Shown piece by piece: positions 55,303 to 64,000 of a stretch of 64,000 nt of DNA; position 1 is the stretch's first letter; the number at the start of each line of letters is the position of its first letter. The notes below the pieces were generated by a model. The model was not told where the DNA came from. It saw nothing but the letters and a program-made list of their open reading frames with translations, and did not search any database. The position numbers and the translations under genes were made by a program. Origin of the DNA: Chitinophagales bacterium (lineage in GTDB: Bacteria; Bacteroidota; Bacteroidia; Chitinophagales; Chitinophagaceae); NCBI GenBank assembly GCA_026936105.1, contig JAIXKI010000026.1, positions 140,782 through 204,781 of the forward strand. Reading direction: 5' to 3'.

Positions 55303-55812
55303 ATGGCAAGGCCTGATCTGAACAGAGTTACCGGATTTTATCATGGTTATATCAATCTGGTTCCGCAGAACGATCTTATGGAAGCATTCCGGATCCAAAG
55401 TCCTGCCACTATTGAATTTTTCGGAAATGTACCTTCTTCAAAATACGATCATCGTTATGCAGAGGGGAAATGGACGGTAAAAGAAGTGCTGCAGCACATA
55501 ATTGATTCGGAATGGGTTTTTAATTACCGTGCCTTACGTTTTGCCCGCAAGGACTCCACTCCTCTTTTAGGGTTTGATGAAGATCTGTTTGCAAAGAATT
55601 CCAAAGCATCTCAAAGAAACTGGAACAATATGTTGGAGGATTTTAAAGCGTTACGGAAGGCATCTGAACTTCTTTTCGCATCTTTCGATGCGGAGCAAAT
55701 GGAAAACCCCGGCATGTCCAGCGGGCATCCTAATTATGTACTGGCTATGGGATATATTGTCATCGGGCACGCATTGCATCATAAGAACATAGTAGCTGCA
55801 AGATATCTGTAA
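55303..55812 (+). CDS. DinB-family protein
   Basis: 169 residues, a four-helix bundle of the DinB/YfiT superfamily. Likely metal-binding His are in VLQHIIDSEW (about 64-73) and VIGHALHHKNIVAARYL near the C-terminus, spaced as in DinB_2 proteins. YAEGKWTVKEVLQHIIDSEW is the usual helix-2 motif. Members are thiol-linked transferases or hydrolases (mycothiol or bacillithiol transferases in Gram-positives); the role in Bacteroidota is not known. Confidence 0.86.
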   Translation: MARPDLNRVTGFYHGYINLVPQNDLMEAFRIQSPATIEFFGNVPSSKYDHRYAEGKWTVKEVLQHIIDSEWVFNYRALRFARKDSTPLLGFDEDLFAKNSKASQRNWNNMLEDFKALRKASELLFASFDAEQMENPGMSSGHPNYVLAMGYIVIGHALHHKNIVAARYL

Positions 55813-55826
55813 TAAAGATATCATAA

Positions 55827-55857
55827 AAAAGAAATGCCGGCCATAATGACCGGCATT
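55827..55857 (-). terminator. Terminator between dinB-like gene and prc
   Basis: An inverted repeat, AATGCCGG (55833-55840) and CCGGCATT (55850-55857), has a 9-nt loop. On the minus strand CTTTTTTA follows. It closes the prc transcript and may also act on the convergent dinB-like gene. Confidence 0.75.
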
Positions 55858-55879
55858 CTATCCTTAAAATCAGTTTCTT

Positions 55880-58027
55880 TTAGAAAGATTTTTTTCCATC
55901 GCCTTGTTTTGACTTCGCAAGATTCTGCTGATTGATCATGTCATCCATGGTCTTTACTGTCTGATCAAGATAAATATCGGTACGCAGCCCTTTTAGCCAT
56001 TGATCAAATTGCTGTTGTTTGTCTTTGTCGTTGGCATAACGGTTTTCTTCACCCGGCAATGCAGATACATTCAGAGAATCTTTTAGCTTCATCAGAGAAT
56101 CTACCTGCTTAACGGTCTCATTGATTTTCTGTTGCTCTTTACGGTAATTTGCCAGGTTTAATTGATAGGTCTTATCATTTTCTTTGGACAACCATTCTGA
56201 TTTTTCCTTGATCAGTCTGAAACGGGGATCCATCTCCAGGCGATGCTCGCTGAGTTGTTCAATAGTTTTCATTTCATAACCGGGATTCCACGGTGTATAA
56301 TTTGCTTTTGCAATTTCATCCCACTTCAAAGCATCCGGATCATCTTTTTCTCTTACTTTAAGGTATTCCAGATTATCCGGCAAAACAATGTCTGACCTGA
56401 CACCTCTTAACTGGGTAGAACCGCCGTTGATGCGGTAAAATTTCTGAATGGTAAGTTTTATGGTTCCAAGATCCGGGCCCGACAAAGTAAAGATCCCGTT
56501 ATCATTCAACCCGATATTTCTTTGAACCGTTCCTTTACCGTAAGTGGAAGTGCTTCCTATGATCACTCCCCTGTTATAATCTTGAATGGCAGCCGCAAAA
56601 ATTTCAGAAGCAGAAGCGCTGAGTTCGTTTACCATTACGGCAAGAGGCCCTGAATATAAAACTCCTTTGTCTTTATCCCTGAGCACACTGGCCCGGTTAT
56701 ACCGGTCTTTTACCTGAACAATGGGACCGTCATCTACAAAAAGGCCGGCCATCTGCACCACATCATACAATGAACCTCCACCGTTGCTGCGCAGGTCAAT
56801 CACAATGCCATCTACATTCTGCTCTTTCAGTTTTACTACTTCTTTTGCCACATCCACCGAACACCGGTTACCATCCGGATGTTCAAAGTCTGCATAAAAC
56901 TCAGGAAGATAGATATAACCTATTTTCTGATCACCACTTTTTACAATAGCACTTCTGGCAAAAGTCAGGTCCTGAACGATCTCGTCCCGGATCATGGAAA
57001 CCGTTTTTAGAGTCCCATCTTGTTTTTTCACGGTCAGTTTCACTTCGGTGCCTTTCTTTCCCCGAATCAACTTTACCGCATCTGTAATATCATATCCGGT
57101 CAGGTCAGTGGGCTCCTGATCTCCCTGTCCGACTTTAAGAATAATATCACCCACCTGCAATTCACCTGATTTCCATGCCGGGCTTCCGGTAATGATACTG
57201 TTGATCCTGATATTGCCATCTTCGTTGGAAGTAAGTGATGCTCCGATTCCGAAAAACCGGCCGCTCATCTCCTCGTCAAAATATCTTTTATCAACAGGCG
57301 GAAAAAATTCTGTGTGAGGATCCATGGTAGTGGTGATGGCATTGACGAACAGGTTGAACTTATCATCATCATTGAATTTATTATGATAATGACTGAATAT
57401 CCTGTCCATCACTTTTTTCACTTTATCCCGTGCTTCTTTTTCCAGTTGTGCATCTGTCTTAACTTCAAAGCCTTCGGTTCCTTTATTTTTTTCACGCATA
57501 TCCAACAGGTCGGAATAGCGCTGAAGAGTGAGATACTTGAGTTTTTTTCTCCAACGTTCTTTCCTTTCTGCATCAGTTGCCGTGTAACTGAGTTTGTCAC
57601 CGTCCAGATTCACGGTCTCTTCAATATTGAAATCAAAAGGTTTGGATAAGATCTCCGAAACGAATTTTTCATTCTCTTCCATCCTTGTGTTGAAGATCTT
57701 TCCTGCCGCCAGGAAAAATTCGACCGGTGCACCTTTGATCTCATCATCAATATGGTTCTCATATTTTTCTTTCAGCAGGTTGATATCGCTTTGCAGAAAA
57801 AAAGATTTATCCGGATCAAGGTCATTAATGTATTTCTTAAAAACTTTCTGTGAAAATGCATCATCAATCTTTTGAGGATCATAATGATCTTCGGTTAGTC
57901 TTTGCCCAACCAGTTTCAGGATCTCCTCATATTTTGATGGAGGATTGTTATTTGATTTTCCAAGGGTCTGGAATGCCAGGAATAACCCGGCAGCCACCAT
58001 GACAATCAATATCGGTAGTCTCTTCAT
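55880..58027 (-). CDS. prc: Tail-specific (carboxy-terminal processing) protease, S41
   Basis: 715 residues from the ATG at 58027 (MKRLPILIVMVAAGLFLAFQ, signal anchor); an ATG ten codons upstream is in frame but sits almost on the predicted transcription start. Order: N-terminal Tsp domain (about 30-220), PDZ domain (about 230-320: FGIGASLTSNEDGNIRINSI, GDIILKVGQG), S41 domain with GIVIDLRSNGGGSLYDVVQM and the catalytic Ser in SASASEIFAAAIQDY, Lys in GSTSTYGKGTVQ, and a C-terminal DUF3340-like helical region (about 600-700). It degrades periplasmic proteins from their C-termini and matures envelope proteins. Confidence 0.95.
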   Translation of the reverse strand: MKRLPILIVMVAAGLFLAFQTLGKSNNNPPSKYEEILKLVGQRLTEDHYDPQKIDDAFSQKVFKKYINDLDPDKSFFLQSDINLLKEKYENHIDDEIKGAPVEFFLAAGKIFNTRMEENEKFVSEILSKPFDFNIEETVNLDGDKLSYTATDAERKERWRKKLKYLTLQRYSDLLDMREKNKGTEGFEVKTDAQLEKEARDKVKKVMDRIFSHYHNKFNDDDKFNLFVNAITTTMDPHTEFFPPVDKRYFDEEMSGRFFGIGASLTSNEDGNIRINSIITGSPAWKSGELQVGDIILKVGQGDQEPTDLTGYDITDAVKLIRGKKGTEVKLTVKKQDGTLKTVSMIRDEIVQDLTFARSAIVKSGDQKIGYIYLPEFYADFEHPDGNRCSVDVAKEVVKLKEQNVDGIVIDLRSNGGGSLYDVVQMAGLFVDDGPIVQVKDRYNRASVLRDKDKGVLYSGPLAVMVNELSASASEIFAAAIQDYNRGVIIGSTSTYGKGTVQRNIGLNDNGIFTLSGPDLGTIKLTIQKFYRINGGSTQLRGVRSDIVLPDNLEYLKVREKDDPDALKWDEIAKANYTPWNPGYEMKTIEQLSEHRLEMDPRFRLIKEKSEWLSKENDKTYQLNLANYRKEQQKINETVKQVDSLMKLKDSLNVSALPGEENRYANDKDKQQQFDQWLKGLRTDIYLDQTVKTMDDMINQQNLAKSKQGDGKKSF

Positions 58028-58061
58028 ATTTAATAGATATTTTATAGCCTTAGGCATGATT

Positions 58062-58069
58062 CAAAAATA
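58062..58069 (-). promoter_or_regulatory. -7 element (TATTTTTG) of prc
   Basis: An exact TAnnTTTG on the minus strand. Predicted start is near 58055, which supports the ATG at 58027 over the one at 58057 for prc. No clear -33 TTTG. Confidence 0.45.
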
Positions 58070-58213
58070 ACGTAAAAACATTGCTTTTCTTGCCTTTATA
58101 ACCTTTTAACAGTCGTTTTTGATGAACGGTTTGAAAGAGATCGCCGGTATAAACAGGAGTTAAACAATTTATGATCCATTGAAGGTAAATTTTCAAACTG
58201 AACCGGTTTTCCA

Positions 58214-58221
58214 TATTTTTG
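58214..58221 (+). promoter_or_regulatory. -7 element (TATTTTTG) of the tRNA-His gene
   Basis: An exact TAnnTTTG 14 nt before the tRNA 5' end. The expected -33 position holds TTTTC rather than TTTG. Transcription would start about 8 nt before the mature tRNA. Confidence 0.5.
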
Positions 58222-58235
58222 CAATCCGTTGAAAT

Positions 58236-58310
58236 GGTGGCTGTAGCTCAGCTGGTTAGAGCATCAGATTGTGGTTCTGAGGGTCGTGGGTTCGAAACCC
58301 ATCAGCCACC
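58236..58310 (+). tRNA. tRNA-His (anticodon GTG)
   Basis: Full cloverleaf. The acceptor stem is GTGGCTG (58237-58243) with CAGCCAC (58303-58309). The anticodon arm is TCAGA-TTGTGGT-TCTGA with anticodon GTG. The T arm is GTGGG-TTCGAAA-CCCAT. The extra G at 58236 opposite C at 58310 is the G-1:C73 pair that marks tRNA-His. The 3' CCA is not encoded. Confidence 0.97.
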
Positions 58311-58317
58311 CTCCAAT

Positions 58318-58368
58318 CCCCGAAGTTTGCATGATGAATAATAAATCAATAAGCTTTGGGGTTTTTTA
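58318..58368 (+). terminator. Terminator after tRNA-His
   Basis: CCCCGAAG (58318-58325) pairs with CTTTGGGG (58354-58361), 8 bp with one G-U pair and a 28-nt loop. TTTTTT follows. It begins 8 nt after the tRNA end. Confidence 0.7.
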
Positions 58369-58534
58369 TTGTATCCATCAAAACTTTTGAAAAGAAAAAT
58401 TGTTTGCAATAAAATGGTTTAACTGTCGTTTGTTATTACTTTTTTACATTCATTAACATAAAGAAACATTGTTGCCCTTCAACAACCTTTTAAACCTTTT
58501 ATCCAATATCAATTCCTTCACAATCAGGTTCGTG

Positions 58535-58542
58535 TAACTTTG
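58535..58542 (+). promoter_or_regulatory. -7 element (TAACTTTG) of the beta-barrel receptor gene
   Basis: An exact TAnnTTTG, 16 nt before the ATG at 58559. No TTTG at -33. The rest of the 190 nt between the tRNA terminator and this element is AT-rich without other recognisable features. Confidence 0.45.
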
Positions 58543-58558
58543 CAAGTCAAAATTAAAA

Positions 58559-61231
58559 ATGATGATAAGAAGAGTAGTTAATTTGATTTTTATGATCGCG
58601 GGTTCTCTGCTTGTACAGGCACAAATGCCCGGAAATTTCGGCGGTAACCGGAACAATGGAGCTCAGCAGATAAACGGGAGTTTTTATGGTAAGCTGGTGG
58701 ATTCAAAATCCAACAAACCGGTTCCTTTTGCATCAGTAGAGTTGTTGCAAAACAAATATGATACTGCCACAAAAAAGAATCAGGATGTAGTTTTAACCGG
58801 GATGCTTACCAGGGCAAACGGTGATTTCAACTTTGATAATGTTCCTCTCTTTGGTAAATACAAACTACATATCACTGCCATAGGCTTCAAAGAAGTGACC
58901 AGGCCCATAGCCTTTGATTTCAAGATGAACAACAGCCCGGGCAATATGAACAATAACAACGGTGGCTTTGATGCGGGATCCATAGCAGGAGCTCTATCCA
59001 AAGATATTGGGAATATTAAACTGGATGTAGATGAAAAAGTTCTTGAAAATGTAACGGTCACCAGCTCAAAATCGGGACTGCAACTGGCTATTGATAAAAA
59101 AGTTTTCAATGTAGATAAAGACATCACTTCCACCGGCGGTACTGCTGTGGATGTGATGCGTAATGTTCCTTCATTGAACGTGGATATTGACGGTAATGTA
59201 ACGCTCAGAAACAATGCTCCTCAAATTCTGGTTGACGGACGTCCCACTACATTAACGCTTGATCAGATTCCCTCCGATGCCATTGAAAGTGTGGAAATCA
59301 TTACAAATCCTTCAGCCAAATACGATGCATCCGGCGGCACTTCAGGCATCCTGAATATAATTCTGAAGAAAAACAGAAAAGTGGGCTACAACGGAAGTTT
59401 GAGAGTGAATGCTGATTCCCGTGGTAAAGTCGGAGGTGGCGGTGACATCAACCTCAGGCAGGGAAAAATAAACTTTAGCGCCAGCGCCAATTATTTTCCC
59501 AGGAAATCAATAAGCACAGGGACAACAGACCGTCTGACGATGATCGGCAATCCCAACACCAGGCTGTTGCAAACAGATAAAAATACTTCCAACGGGGCTT
59601 TTAAATTTTTCCGTACCGGCCTGGACTTTCTTGCGGATAACCGGAATACTTTTTCCATTGGAGGTAACCTGGGTGGCGGAAGCTTCAAACCTTATACACT
59701 CAGTGAAATCTTAATTGATTCGTTATATCCTGTAGTAACGTCTTCTTTCAACGACCGGGCATCCAATTCATCCGGGAACTTCCGCTTTAAGGGAGGCCAA
59801 TTCAGTTACAAACATAATTTTCCCAAAGCAGGCCATGATCTGACAGCCGACCTAAATTACAATGCGAGTACCAACGACAACAACAACATGATCGTTACTG
59901 ATTATTACACCTACCCCGGCAAACTTATGACAGGCTCTTTCAGCCAGAAGCAGGCAATGACCGGTAAGAGAAGTAACCTGGTGATCCAGTCGGATTATAC
60001 CAATCCTCTGTCCGATAATTCAAAACTGGAAGCAGGTGTAAGAGCATCCATACAAAACTCGGATAACAAAAACAGTTTTTACTTTTTTGACCCTTCCAAC
60101 AATCCGATATACAATCCTTTGCTTTCCACCAACTATGTAAGCAAGCAGAATGTTTATGCCGCTTATACTACCTTCTCCAACCAGTTTAAGAATTTCGGAT
60201 ACCAGGTGGGATTAAGAGTTGAGAGTTCTAATTATGAAGGACACTTACCCGATAAAGGCCAGGACTTCAAGATCAATTTCCCTCTGAGCTTGTTCCCGAG
60301 TTTCTTTGTGAGCCAAAAACTGGGTAACGATCAGACCGTTCAGTTAAATTATACCAGAAGGATCAACAGGCCGGGGCCATGGCAATTGAATCCGTTCACC
60401 GACTATTCGGACTCATTGAACATTAGCCGTGGAAATCCCAATCTGAAACCAGAGTTTACCAATTCTGCTGAGTTGTCTTATGAAAAGGTTTTCAAAAACA
60501 GAGATAATTTTCTGGCTTCTGTTTATTTCAAAAACACCAATGACCTGATTACCCGCTACCAGGTTACAGAAACAGATGTCATCACACACAAGGAAATGCT
60601 GGTGAATTCCTATATCAATGCAAACTCAAGTTATGTGACCGGACTTGAACTGATCAGCAAAAACAAGATCACACGCTGGTGGGATCTGACTTCTAACCTG
60701 AACCTGTACACTTCAAAGATTGATATTGACGACCCCAATCAACCCAAGCAGGGTCAGTTTATGAGCTGGTTTGGAAAAATAAACAACTCGTTTAAGTTAC
60801 CTGCCAATTTCACTATTCAGCTGTCAGGAGATTACCAGTCAAAAACCATTCTTCCTCCTGGAGGAAGCGGCAGTGGCGGACGTGGCGGTTTCGGAGGTTG
60901 GTTTGGCGGGCCTACCGCATCGCAAGGCTATGTAAGGGCAACTTATGGTGTGGATGCTGCGATCAAATACGACTTTTTGAAAGAAAAGAGAGCTTCTGTT
61001 TCGCTTAATGTAAATGATATTTTCAGAACCCGTAAACAGGATGTATATTCTGAATCTGCTTACTTCATTCAGAATTCATTCCGCCGCAGGGATGCTCAGA
61101 TATTCCGTTTGAATTTCAGCTGGAGATTCGGAAAGTTTGATGCGTCACTATTCAAACGTAAAAACATGAAGAATCAGGACAATAACGGAATGGATAATAT
61201 GAACATGCAAATGGGAGGCGGAGGAAACTAA
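58559..61231 (+). CDS. TonB-dependent receptor of the outer-membrane beta-barrel family
   Basis: 890 residues. A signal peptide (MMIRRVVNLIFMIAGSLLVQ) leads to a carboxypeptidase-regulatory-like domain (about 40-125: FYGKLVDSKSNKPVPFASVE), a plug (about 165-280: LENVTVTSSKSGLQLAIDKK, QILVDGRPTTLTLDQIPSDA, ASGGTSGILNIILKK), and a C-terminal barrel of the OMP_b-brl type (about 440-870). Gly/Asn/Met-rich stretches occur near both ends (GNFGGNRNNGAQQ; MDNMNMQMGGGGN). It is not SusC-like and has no SusD partner. The family is linked to import of peptides, siderophores or other small ligands; the ligand here is unknown. A terminator follows. Confidence 0.92.
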   Translation: MMIRRVVNLIFMIAGSLLVQAQMPGNFGGNRNNGAQQINGSFYGKLVDSKSNKPVPFASVELLQNKYDTATKKNQDVVLTGMLTRANGDFNFDNVPLFGKYKLHITAIGFKEVTRPIAFDFKMNNSPGNMNNNNGGFDAGSIAGALSKDIGNIKLDVDEKVLENVTVTSSKSGLQLAIDKKVFNVDKDITSTGGTAVDVMRNVPSLNVDIDGNVTLRNNAPQILVDGRPTTLTLDQIPSDAIESVEIITNPSAKYDASGGTSGILNIILKKNRKVGYNGSLRVNADSRGKVGGGGDINLRQGKINFSASANYFPRKSISTGTTDRLTMIGNPNTRLLQTDKNTSNGAFKFFRTGLDFLADNRNTFSIGGNLGGGSFKPYTLSEILIDSLYPVVTSSFNDRASNSSGNFRFKGGQFSYKHNFPKAGHDLTADLNYNASTNDNNNMIVTDYYTYPGKLMTGSFSQKQAMTGKRSNLVIQSDYTNPLSDNSKLEAGVRASIQNSDNKNSFYFFDPSNNPIYNPLLSTNYVSKQNVYAAYTTFSNQFKNFGYQVGLRVESSNYEGHLPDKGQDFKINFPLSLFPSFFVSQKLGNDQTVQLNYTRRINRPGPWQLNPFTDYSDSLNISRGNPNLKPEFTNSAELSYEKVFKNRDNFLASVYFKNTNDLITRYQVTETDVITHKEMLVNSYINANSSYVTGLELISKNKITRWWDLTSNLNLYTSKIDIDDPNQPKQGQFMSWFGKINNSFKLPANFTIQLSGDYQSKTILPPGGSGSGGRGGFGGWFGGPTASQGYVRATYGVDAAIKYDFLKEKRASVSLNVNDIFRTRKQDVYSESAYFIQNSFRRRDAQIFRLNFSWRFGKFDASLFKRKNMKNQDNNGMDNMNMQMGGGGN

Positions 61232-61255
61232 TACTTTATTACCGGAATTTTGGAA

Positions 61256-61281
61256 AGCCCTGCAATTATTGCGGGGCTTTT
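61256..61281 (+). terminator. Terminator after the beta-barrel receptor gene
   Basis: AGCCCTGCAA (61256-61265) pairs with TTGCGGGGCT (61269-61278) over a 3-nt loop, 10 bp with one G-U pair. A short run of T follows. Confidence 0.72.
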
Positions 61282-61326
61282 GATTAAATTGAATATTCTG
61301 ATTATTTTGTCAGCGTTGATCAGCGC

Positions 61327-62643
61327 ATGTTACTCCTGTTTTGCCAAAATATAAATCCCAGGGTTGAATACATATCAAAATTCCTGCTTCATGAAGTATG
61401 CGGATTTAAAGTCGGGCTTACCAACGATAAAAATCGCTATCAATCATATTCGGGGCCTTCATTGAATTATAGCGAACTTTCATTTGATAAGAAGGAGATC
61501 CGCATCCGGCCTGCTGCCCTCCTTTTTGAAAATTCGCCGGCATCCGTTCTTCTCCATGTAAAAAAGATCAATGATAAAGTTGAATTTCTTCTGCCTTCCC
61601 AAAACTCAGATCAATTGATCCATGATCCCTTGGCTGCAGCTTTTTATCTGATCACACGGTATGAAGAATACCTGCCTTATACTCCCGGCAGGTACAATAG
61701 TTTTGAAGCGGCATCTTCAGTAAGTTTTCTAAACGGATTTCTGGATCGCCCCCTGGTCAATGAGTGGGCAGATGCATTGAAAAAACAAATACTGGAAGCT
61801 TTCCCTTCGTTACCGGTCAGCGCCGGAAAGTTTTCTTCTGCCATTTCTATTGACATTGATCAGGCTTATGCTTTTAAACACAGAGGATTTAAAAGGAATC
61901 TCCTGTCCTTTTTTAAAAACCTGTTATCGTTCAATTTTAAATTTTTATCTGCACAGACGGCAACGATCCTCTTCGGCAGAAAAGACCCTTATGATACTTA
62001 TGAATATCTTCAAAAGATTCAACAGGAATCAGGACTGCAGTTCATTTATTTCATCAATCTTGGAAAGTATTCAGAATTTGACAAAAATCTGGATATCCGG
62101 AACCGGGCAATGAAAAGATTGGTGGATGAATTAAAAGAGCATGCTTCCGTAGGCATCCACCCCTCCTATTTTTCTAATGAAGAACCGGAAAAATTTAAAA
62201 GCGAGATCAACTCGCTCACTGAGCTTCTTGGAAAGACAGTTACAAAAAGCAGGCAACACTATCTGAAGATCAAAATGCCTGAGACCTACCGGAATCTTTT
62301 GAGCAATGGCATTACAGAAGATTACAGCATGGGCTATGCTACTCATCCCGGCTTCCGTGCAGGCACCTGCACTCCATTCAACTGGTTTGACCTTTTGAAA
62401 AATGAAGAGACCTCATTGAAAATTTATCCCATAACTTTCATGGAAGGCAATTTCGGAGAAGACCTTGGTTATTCGCCCGTGCAGGCATGGAATGCTATGA
62501 AAGAATCTATTGACCGGGTAAAGAAACACGAAGGATACTTTCTTTGCATCTGGCATAACCATACAGTGAATGAACGCTTTTTCTGGAAAGGATGGAAAAA
62601 CATTTTTGAACAAACGATCGGAAAAATAAAGGACTTGTCTTGA
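61327..62643 (+). CDS. Polysaccharide deacetylase-like protein (DUF7033 type)
   Basis: 438 residues, no signal peptide. The N-terminal 130 residues form a family-specific domain (PLAAAFYLITRYEEYLPYTP). The catalytic part starts at about 175 with SSAISIDIDQAYAFKHRGF (NodB-like Asp-Asp region), then SVGIHPSYFSNEEP (metal His) and CIWHNHTVNERFFWKGW near the C-terminus. Members of this Bacteroidota group sit in surface-polysaccharide clusters; the acetylated substrate is unknown. The stop overlaps the following glycosyltransferase start by 4 nt. Confidence 0.83.
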   Translation: MLLLFCQNINPRVEYISKFLLHEVCGFKVGLTNDKNRYQSYSGPSLNYSELSFDKKEIRIRPAALLFENSPASVLLHVKKINDKVEFLLPSQNSDQLIHDPLAAAFYLITRYEEYLPYTPGRYNSFEAASSVSFLNGFLDRPLVNEWADALKKQILEAFPSLPVSAGKFSSAISIDIDQAYAFKHRGFKRNLLSFFKNLLSFNFKFLSAQTATILFGRKDPYDTYEYLQKIQQESGLQFIYFINLGKYSEFDKNLDIRNRAMKRLVDELKEHASVGIHPSYFSNEEPEKFKSEINSLTELLGKTVTKSRQHYLKIKMPETYRNLLSNGITEDYSMGYATHPGFRAGTCTPFNWFDLLKNEETSLKIYPITFMEGNFGEDLGYSPVQAWNAMKESIDRVKKHEGYFLCIWHNHTVNERFFWKGWKNIFEQTIGKIKDLS

Positions 62644-63755
62644 AAAAAAAGAGAGTTGTAGTTTCAGTGATCAGTGACCTGGTGACCGATCAGCGGGTGC
62701 ACCGGGTTTGTTCTTTCCTGCATGAGAATGGATTTGAAGTTTCACTTATCGGCAGAAAGCTAAAGAAAAGCCTCCCGGTTGAAAACAGAGATTATACAGT
62801 TAAGCGGATACGGTCTCATTTCGATAAAGGGGTATTGAAATATGCCGAGTTCGATCTGAAACTTTTTTTTAAAATTCTCTTTAAAAAAGCTGACCTGTTC
62901 CTCTCCAATGACCTGGATACGCTGGTACCCAACTTTATTATTTCAAGGTTGCGTGGAAAAAAGCTGGTCTATGACACCCATGAATATTTTACGGGAATGC
63001 CGGAGCTTCAGAAGAAGCCTTTTAAAAAAAGGATATGGAAAACAGTTGAGAAATTCATTTTACCCAAATTGAAACATGCATACACAGTAAGTCAGTCTGT
63101 GGCTGATCAATATGAGAAAGACTACGGCATTCATTTGAAAGTGTTCAGAAACACACCTGTGTTGACGGAGCAGGCGCCGGAAACTTCAGAAAAGATTTTT
63201 CCTGAAGAGAAAAAAGTCCTGTTATTGCAGGGTTCGGGTATCAATATGGATCGCGGCGCAGAAGAATTAATTGGCAGCATGAAATTTCTACCGGAAAAAT
63301 TTTTGCTGGTGCTGATCGGCGACGGTGAAGCCTGGAATGATCTGAAAAAATTACCACCGGAATACGGGATCGAAAATAAGGTCAGGTTCATTGAAAAACT
63401 GCCGCCGGAAGAACTAAAAAAATATACCCGTGGGGCATATCTCGGTTTTTCCCTGGATAAGCCGACCAATCCGAATTACCGGTTGAGCCTGCCTAATAAA
63501 TTGTTTGACTATATCCATGCCGGCCTGCCGGTGATAGCATCAGAGATCAAAGAAGTAAAAAAGATCGTGGATCATTACCGGGTGGGCGCCATTATCAGCG
63601 AAGTGACACCTGAAGCCATTGCCAAAACAATACTAATGATAGACGACGACCCGGATCAATATAAAATATGGAAAGAAAACACCTCCAAAGCAGCCTGGGA
63701 TTTGTGCTGGCAGAATGAACAAATTGCTTTAAAAGAGATATTTGAACTGATCTGA
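62640..63755 (+). CDS. GT4-type glycosyltransferase
   Basis: 371 residues from a TTG at 62640 overlapping the previous stop. GT-B fold: VVVSVISDLVTDQRVHRVCS, LSNDLDTLVPNFIISRLRGK, KLVYDTHEYFTGMPELQKKP, the donor-site region LLLQGSGINMDRGAEELIGS, IGDGEAWNDLKKLPPEYGI, and LPNKLFDYIHAGLPVIASEI (the E-x7-E-like region is LFDYIHAGLPVIASE). It transfers a sugar during synthesis of a surface glycan at the cytoplasmic membrane. The 4-nt overlap shows coupling with the deacetylase-like gene. Confidence 0.9.
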   Translation: MKKKRVVVSVISDLVTDQRVHRVCSFLHENGFEVSLIGRKLKKSLPVENRDYTVKRIRSHFDKGVLKYAEFDLKLFFKILFKKADLFLSNDLDTLVPNFIISRLRGKKLVYDTHEYFTGMPELQKKPFKKRIWKTVEKFILPKLKHAYTVSQSVADQYEKDYGIHLKVFRNTPVLTEQAPETSEKIFPEEKKVLLLQGSGINMDRGAEELIGSMKFLPEKFLLVLIGDGEAWNDLKKLPPEYGIENKVRFIEKLPPEELKKYTRGAYLGFSLDKPTNPNYRLSLPNKLFDYIHAGLPVIASEIKEVKKIVDHYRVGAIISEVTPEAIAKTILMIDDDPDQYKIWKENTSKAAWDLCWQNEQIALKEIFELI

Positions 63756-63860
63756 CAACAGATGCCGGCGGCTTAAATCCCGGAAAAATATCAGAACCTT
63801 TTCAGGTAATAACTGTTATGACTTAATAAAACAAGAATCAAAAGTGACTCGTCTGTAAAG

Positions 63861-64000
63861 GTGTCCGAAAAACAGCTTCATATTGTTTGCCTTGATGTAC
63901 CCTGGCCACCGGATTATGGCGGTGCCATTGACATGATGAACCGGATCAGGATGTTCAAAAAACTCGGTGTTCTGATCCATCTTCACTATTTCAGTTACAA
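63861..64000 (+). CDS. Glycosyltransferase, 5' part (cut by right edge)
   Basis: From a GTG at 63861 the frame reads VSEKQLHIVCLDVPWPPDYG, then GAIDMMNRIRMFKKLGVLIHL, and is open to the edge (46 codons). The opening, with PWPPDYGGAID, is the donor-side loop of GT-B glycosyltransferases. An in-frame stop at 63819 limits the start; no ATG lies between. It continues the surface-polysaccharide cluster. Confidence 0.7.
   Translation, partial: MSEKQLHIVCLDVPWPPDYGGAIDMMNRIRMFKKLGVLIHLHYFSY

Noticed and set aside
1..64000. Mobile elements, prophage, CRISPR arrays or defence systems
   Set aside because: I found no transposase, integrase, Cas, restriction or toxin-antitoxin gene and no regularly spaced direct repeats at the scale I could read.

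Overview
The window is a stretch of chromosome from a member of the Bacteroidota, most likely family Chitinophagaceae or a close relative. The evidence is a SusC/SusD pair behind an ECF sigma factor and FecR-type anti-sigma, a GSCFA-domain protein, a DUF4270 lipoprotein, the divergent panC / short glycogen synthase pair, outer-membrane beta-barrel receptors, PKD-repeat surface proteins, and promoters of the Bacteroidota type (TTTG or TTG about 20 nt before TAnnTTTG). Base composition is moderately AT-rich throughout. I see no rRNA, CRISPR array, insertion sequence, integrase or phage gene. Most of the window reads as a stable housekeeping chromosome with one clear accessory locus.

Layout. 1-2899 (-): the 5' part of a large secreted protein with an IgGFc-binding-like N-terminal region and PKD repeats, running off the left edge. 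3342-4536 (+): two unrecognised membrane proteins. 4554-6530 (-): secreted type I pullulanase. 6676-9130 (+): a GMC flavoprotein dehydrogenase with a likely Fe-S cluster and its Tat-lipoprotein partner; the flavoprotein has a one-base frameshift near its end. 9285-13699 (-): an ICMT-like methyltransferase, an EF-G paralogue that lacks the catalytic histidine, a coiled-coil protein and a secreted Trp/His/Arg-rich protein. 13956-21468: dnaG, then leftward genes for a CYTH protein, a DUF3052-like protein, an M48 lipoprotein protease, plsY, pnp and rpsO. 21648-27589: miaE, a sugar-kinase-like gene, galK and galM (Leloir pathway), a GSCFA protein and an HMG-CoA-lyase-like enzyme.

27864-39738 (+) is the main accessory locus: ECF sigma factor, FecR, SusC with an N-terminal STN signalling domain, SusD, two tandem paralogous secreted S10 serine carboxypeptidases and a secreted metal-dependent amidohydrolase. 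It has the architecture of a polysaccharide-utilisation locus, but every enzyme is a peptidase or amidohydrolase. I infer a transferable, substrate-induced peptide or amide utilisation system.

39773-55812 returns to core functions: rlmB, a sterol-desaturase-family enzyme, metK, a DUF4270 lipoprotein, a short glycogen synthase diverging from panC, then a tightly packed run (flippase-like membrane protein, RfaE2-like nucleotidyltransferase, polyphosphate kinase, exopolyphosphatase), panB, an ALDH7-type dehydrogenase, a secreted subtilase and a DinB-family protein. 55880-61231 holds the tail-specific protease, tRNA-His(GTG) and an outer-membrane beta-barrel receptor. From 61327 to the right edge a surface-polysaccharide cluster begins (polysaccharide deacetylase-like protein and two glycosyltransferases, the last cut by the edge).
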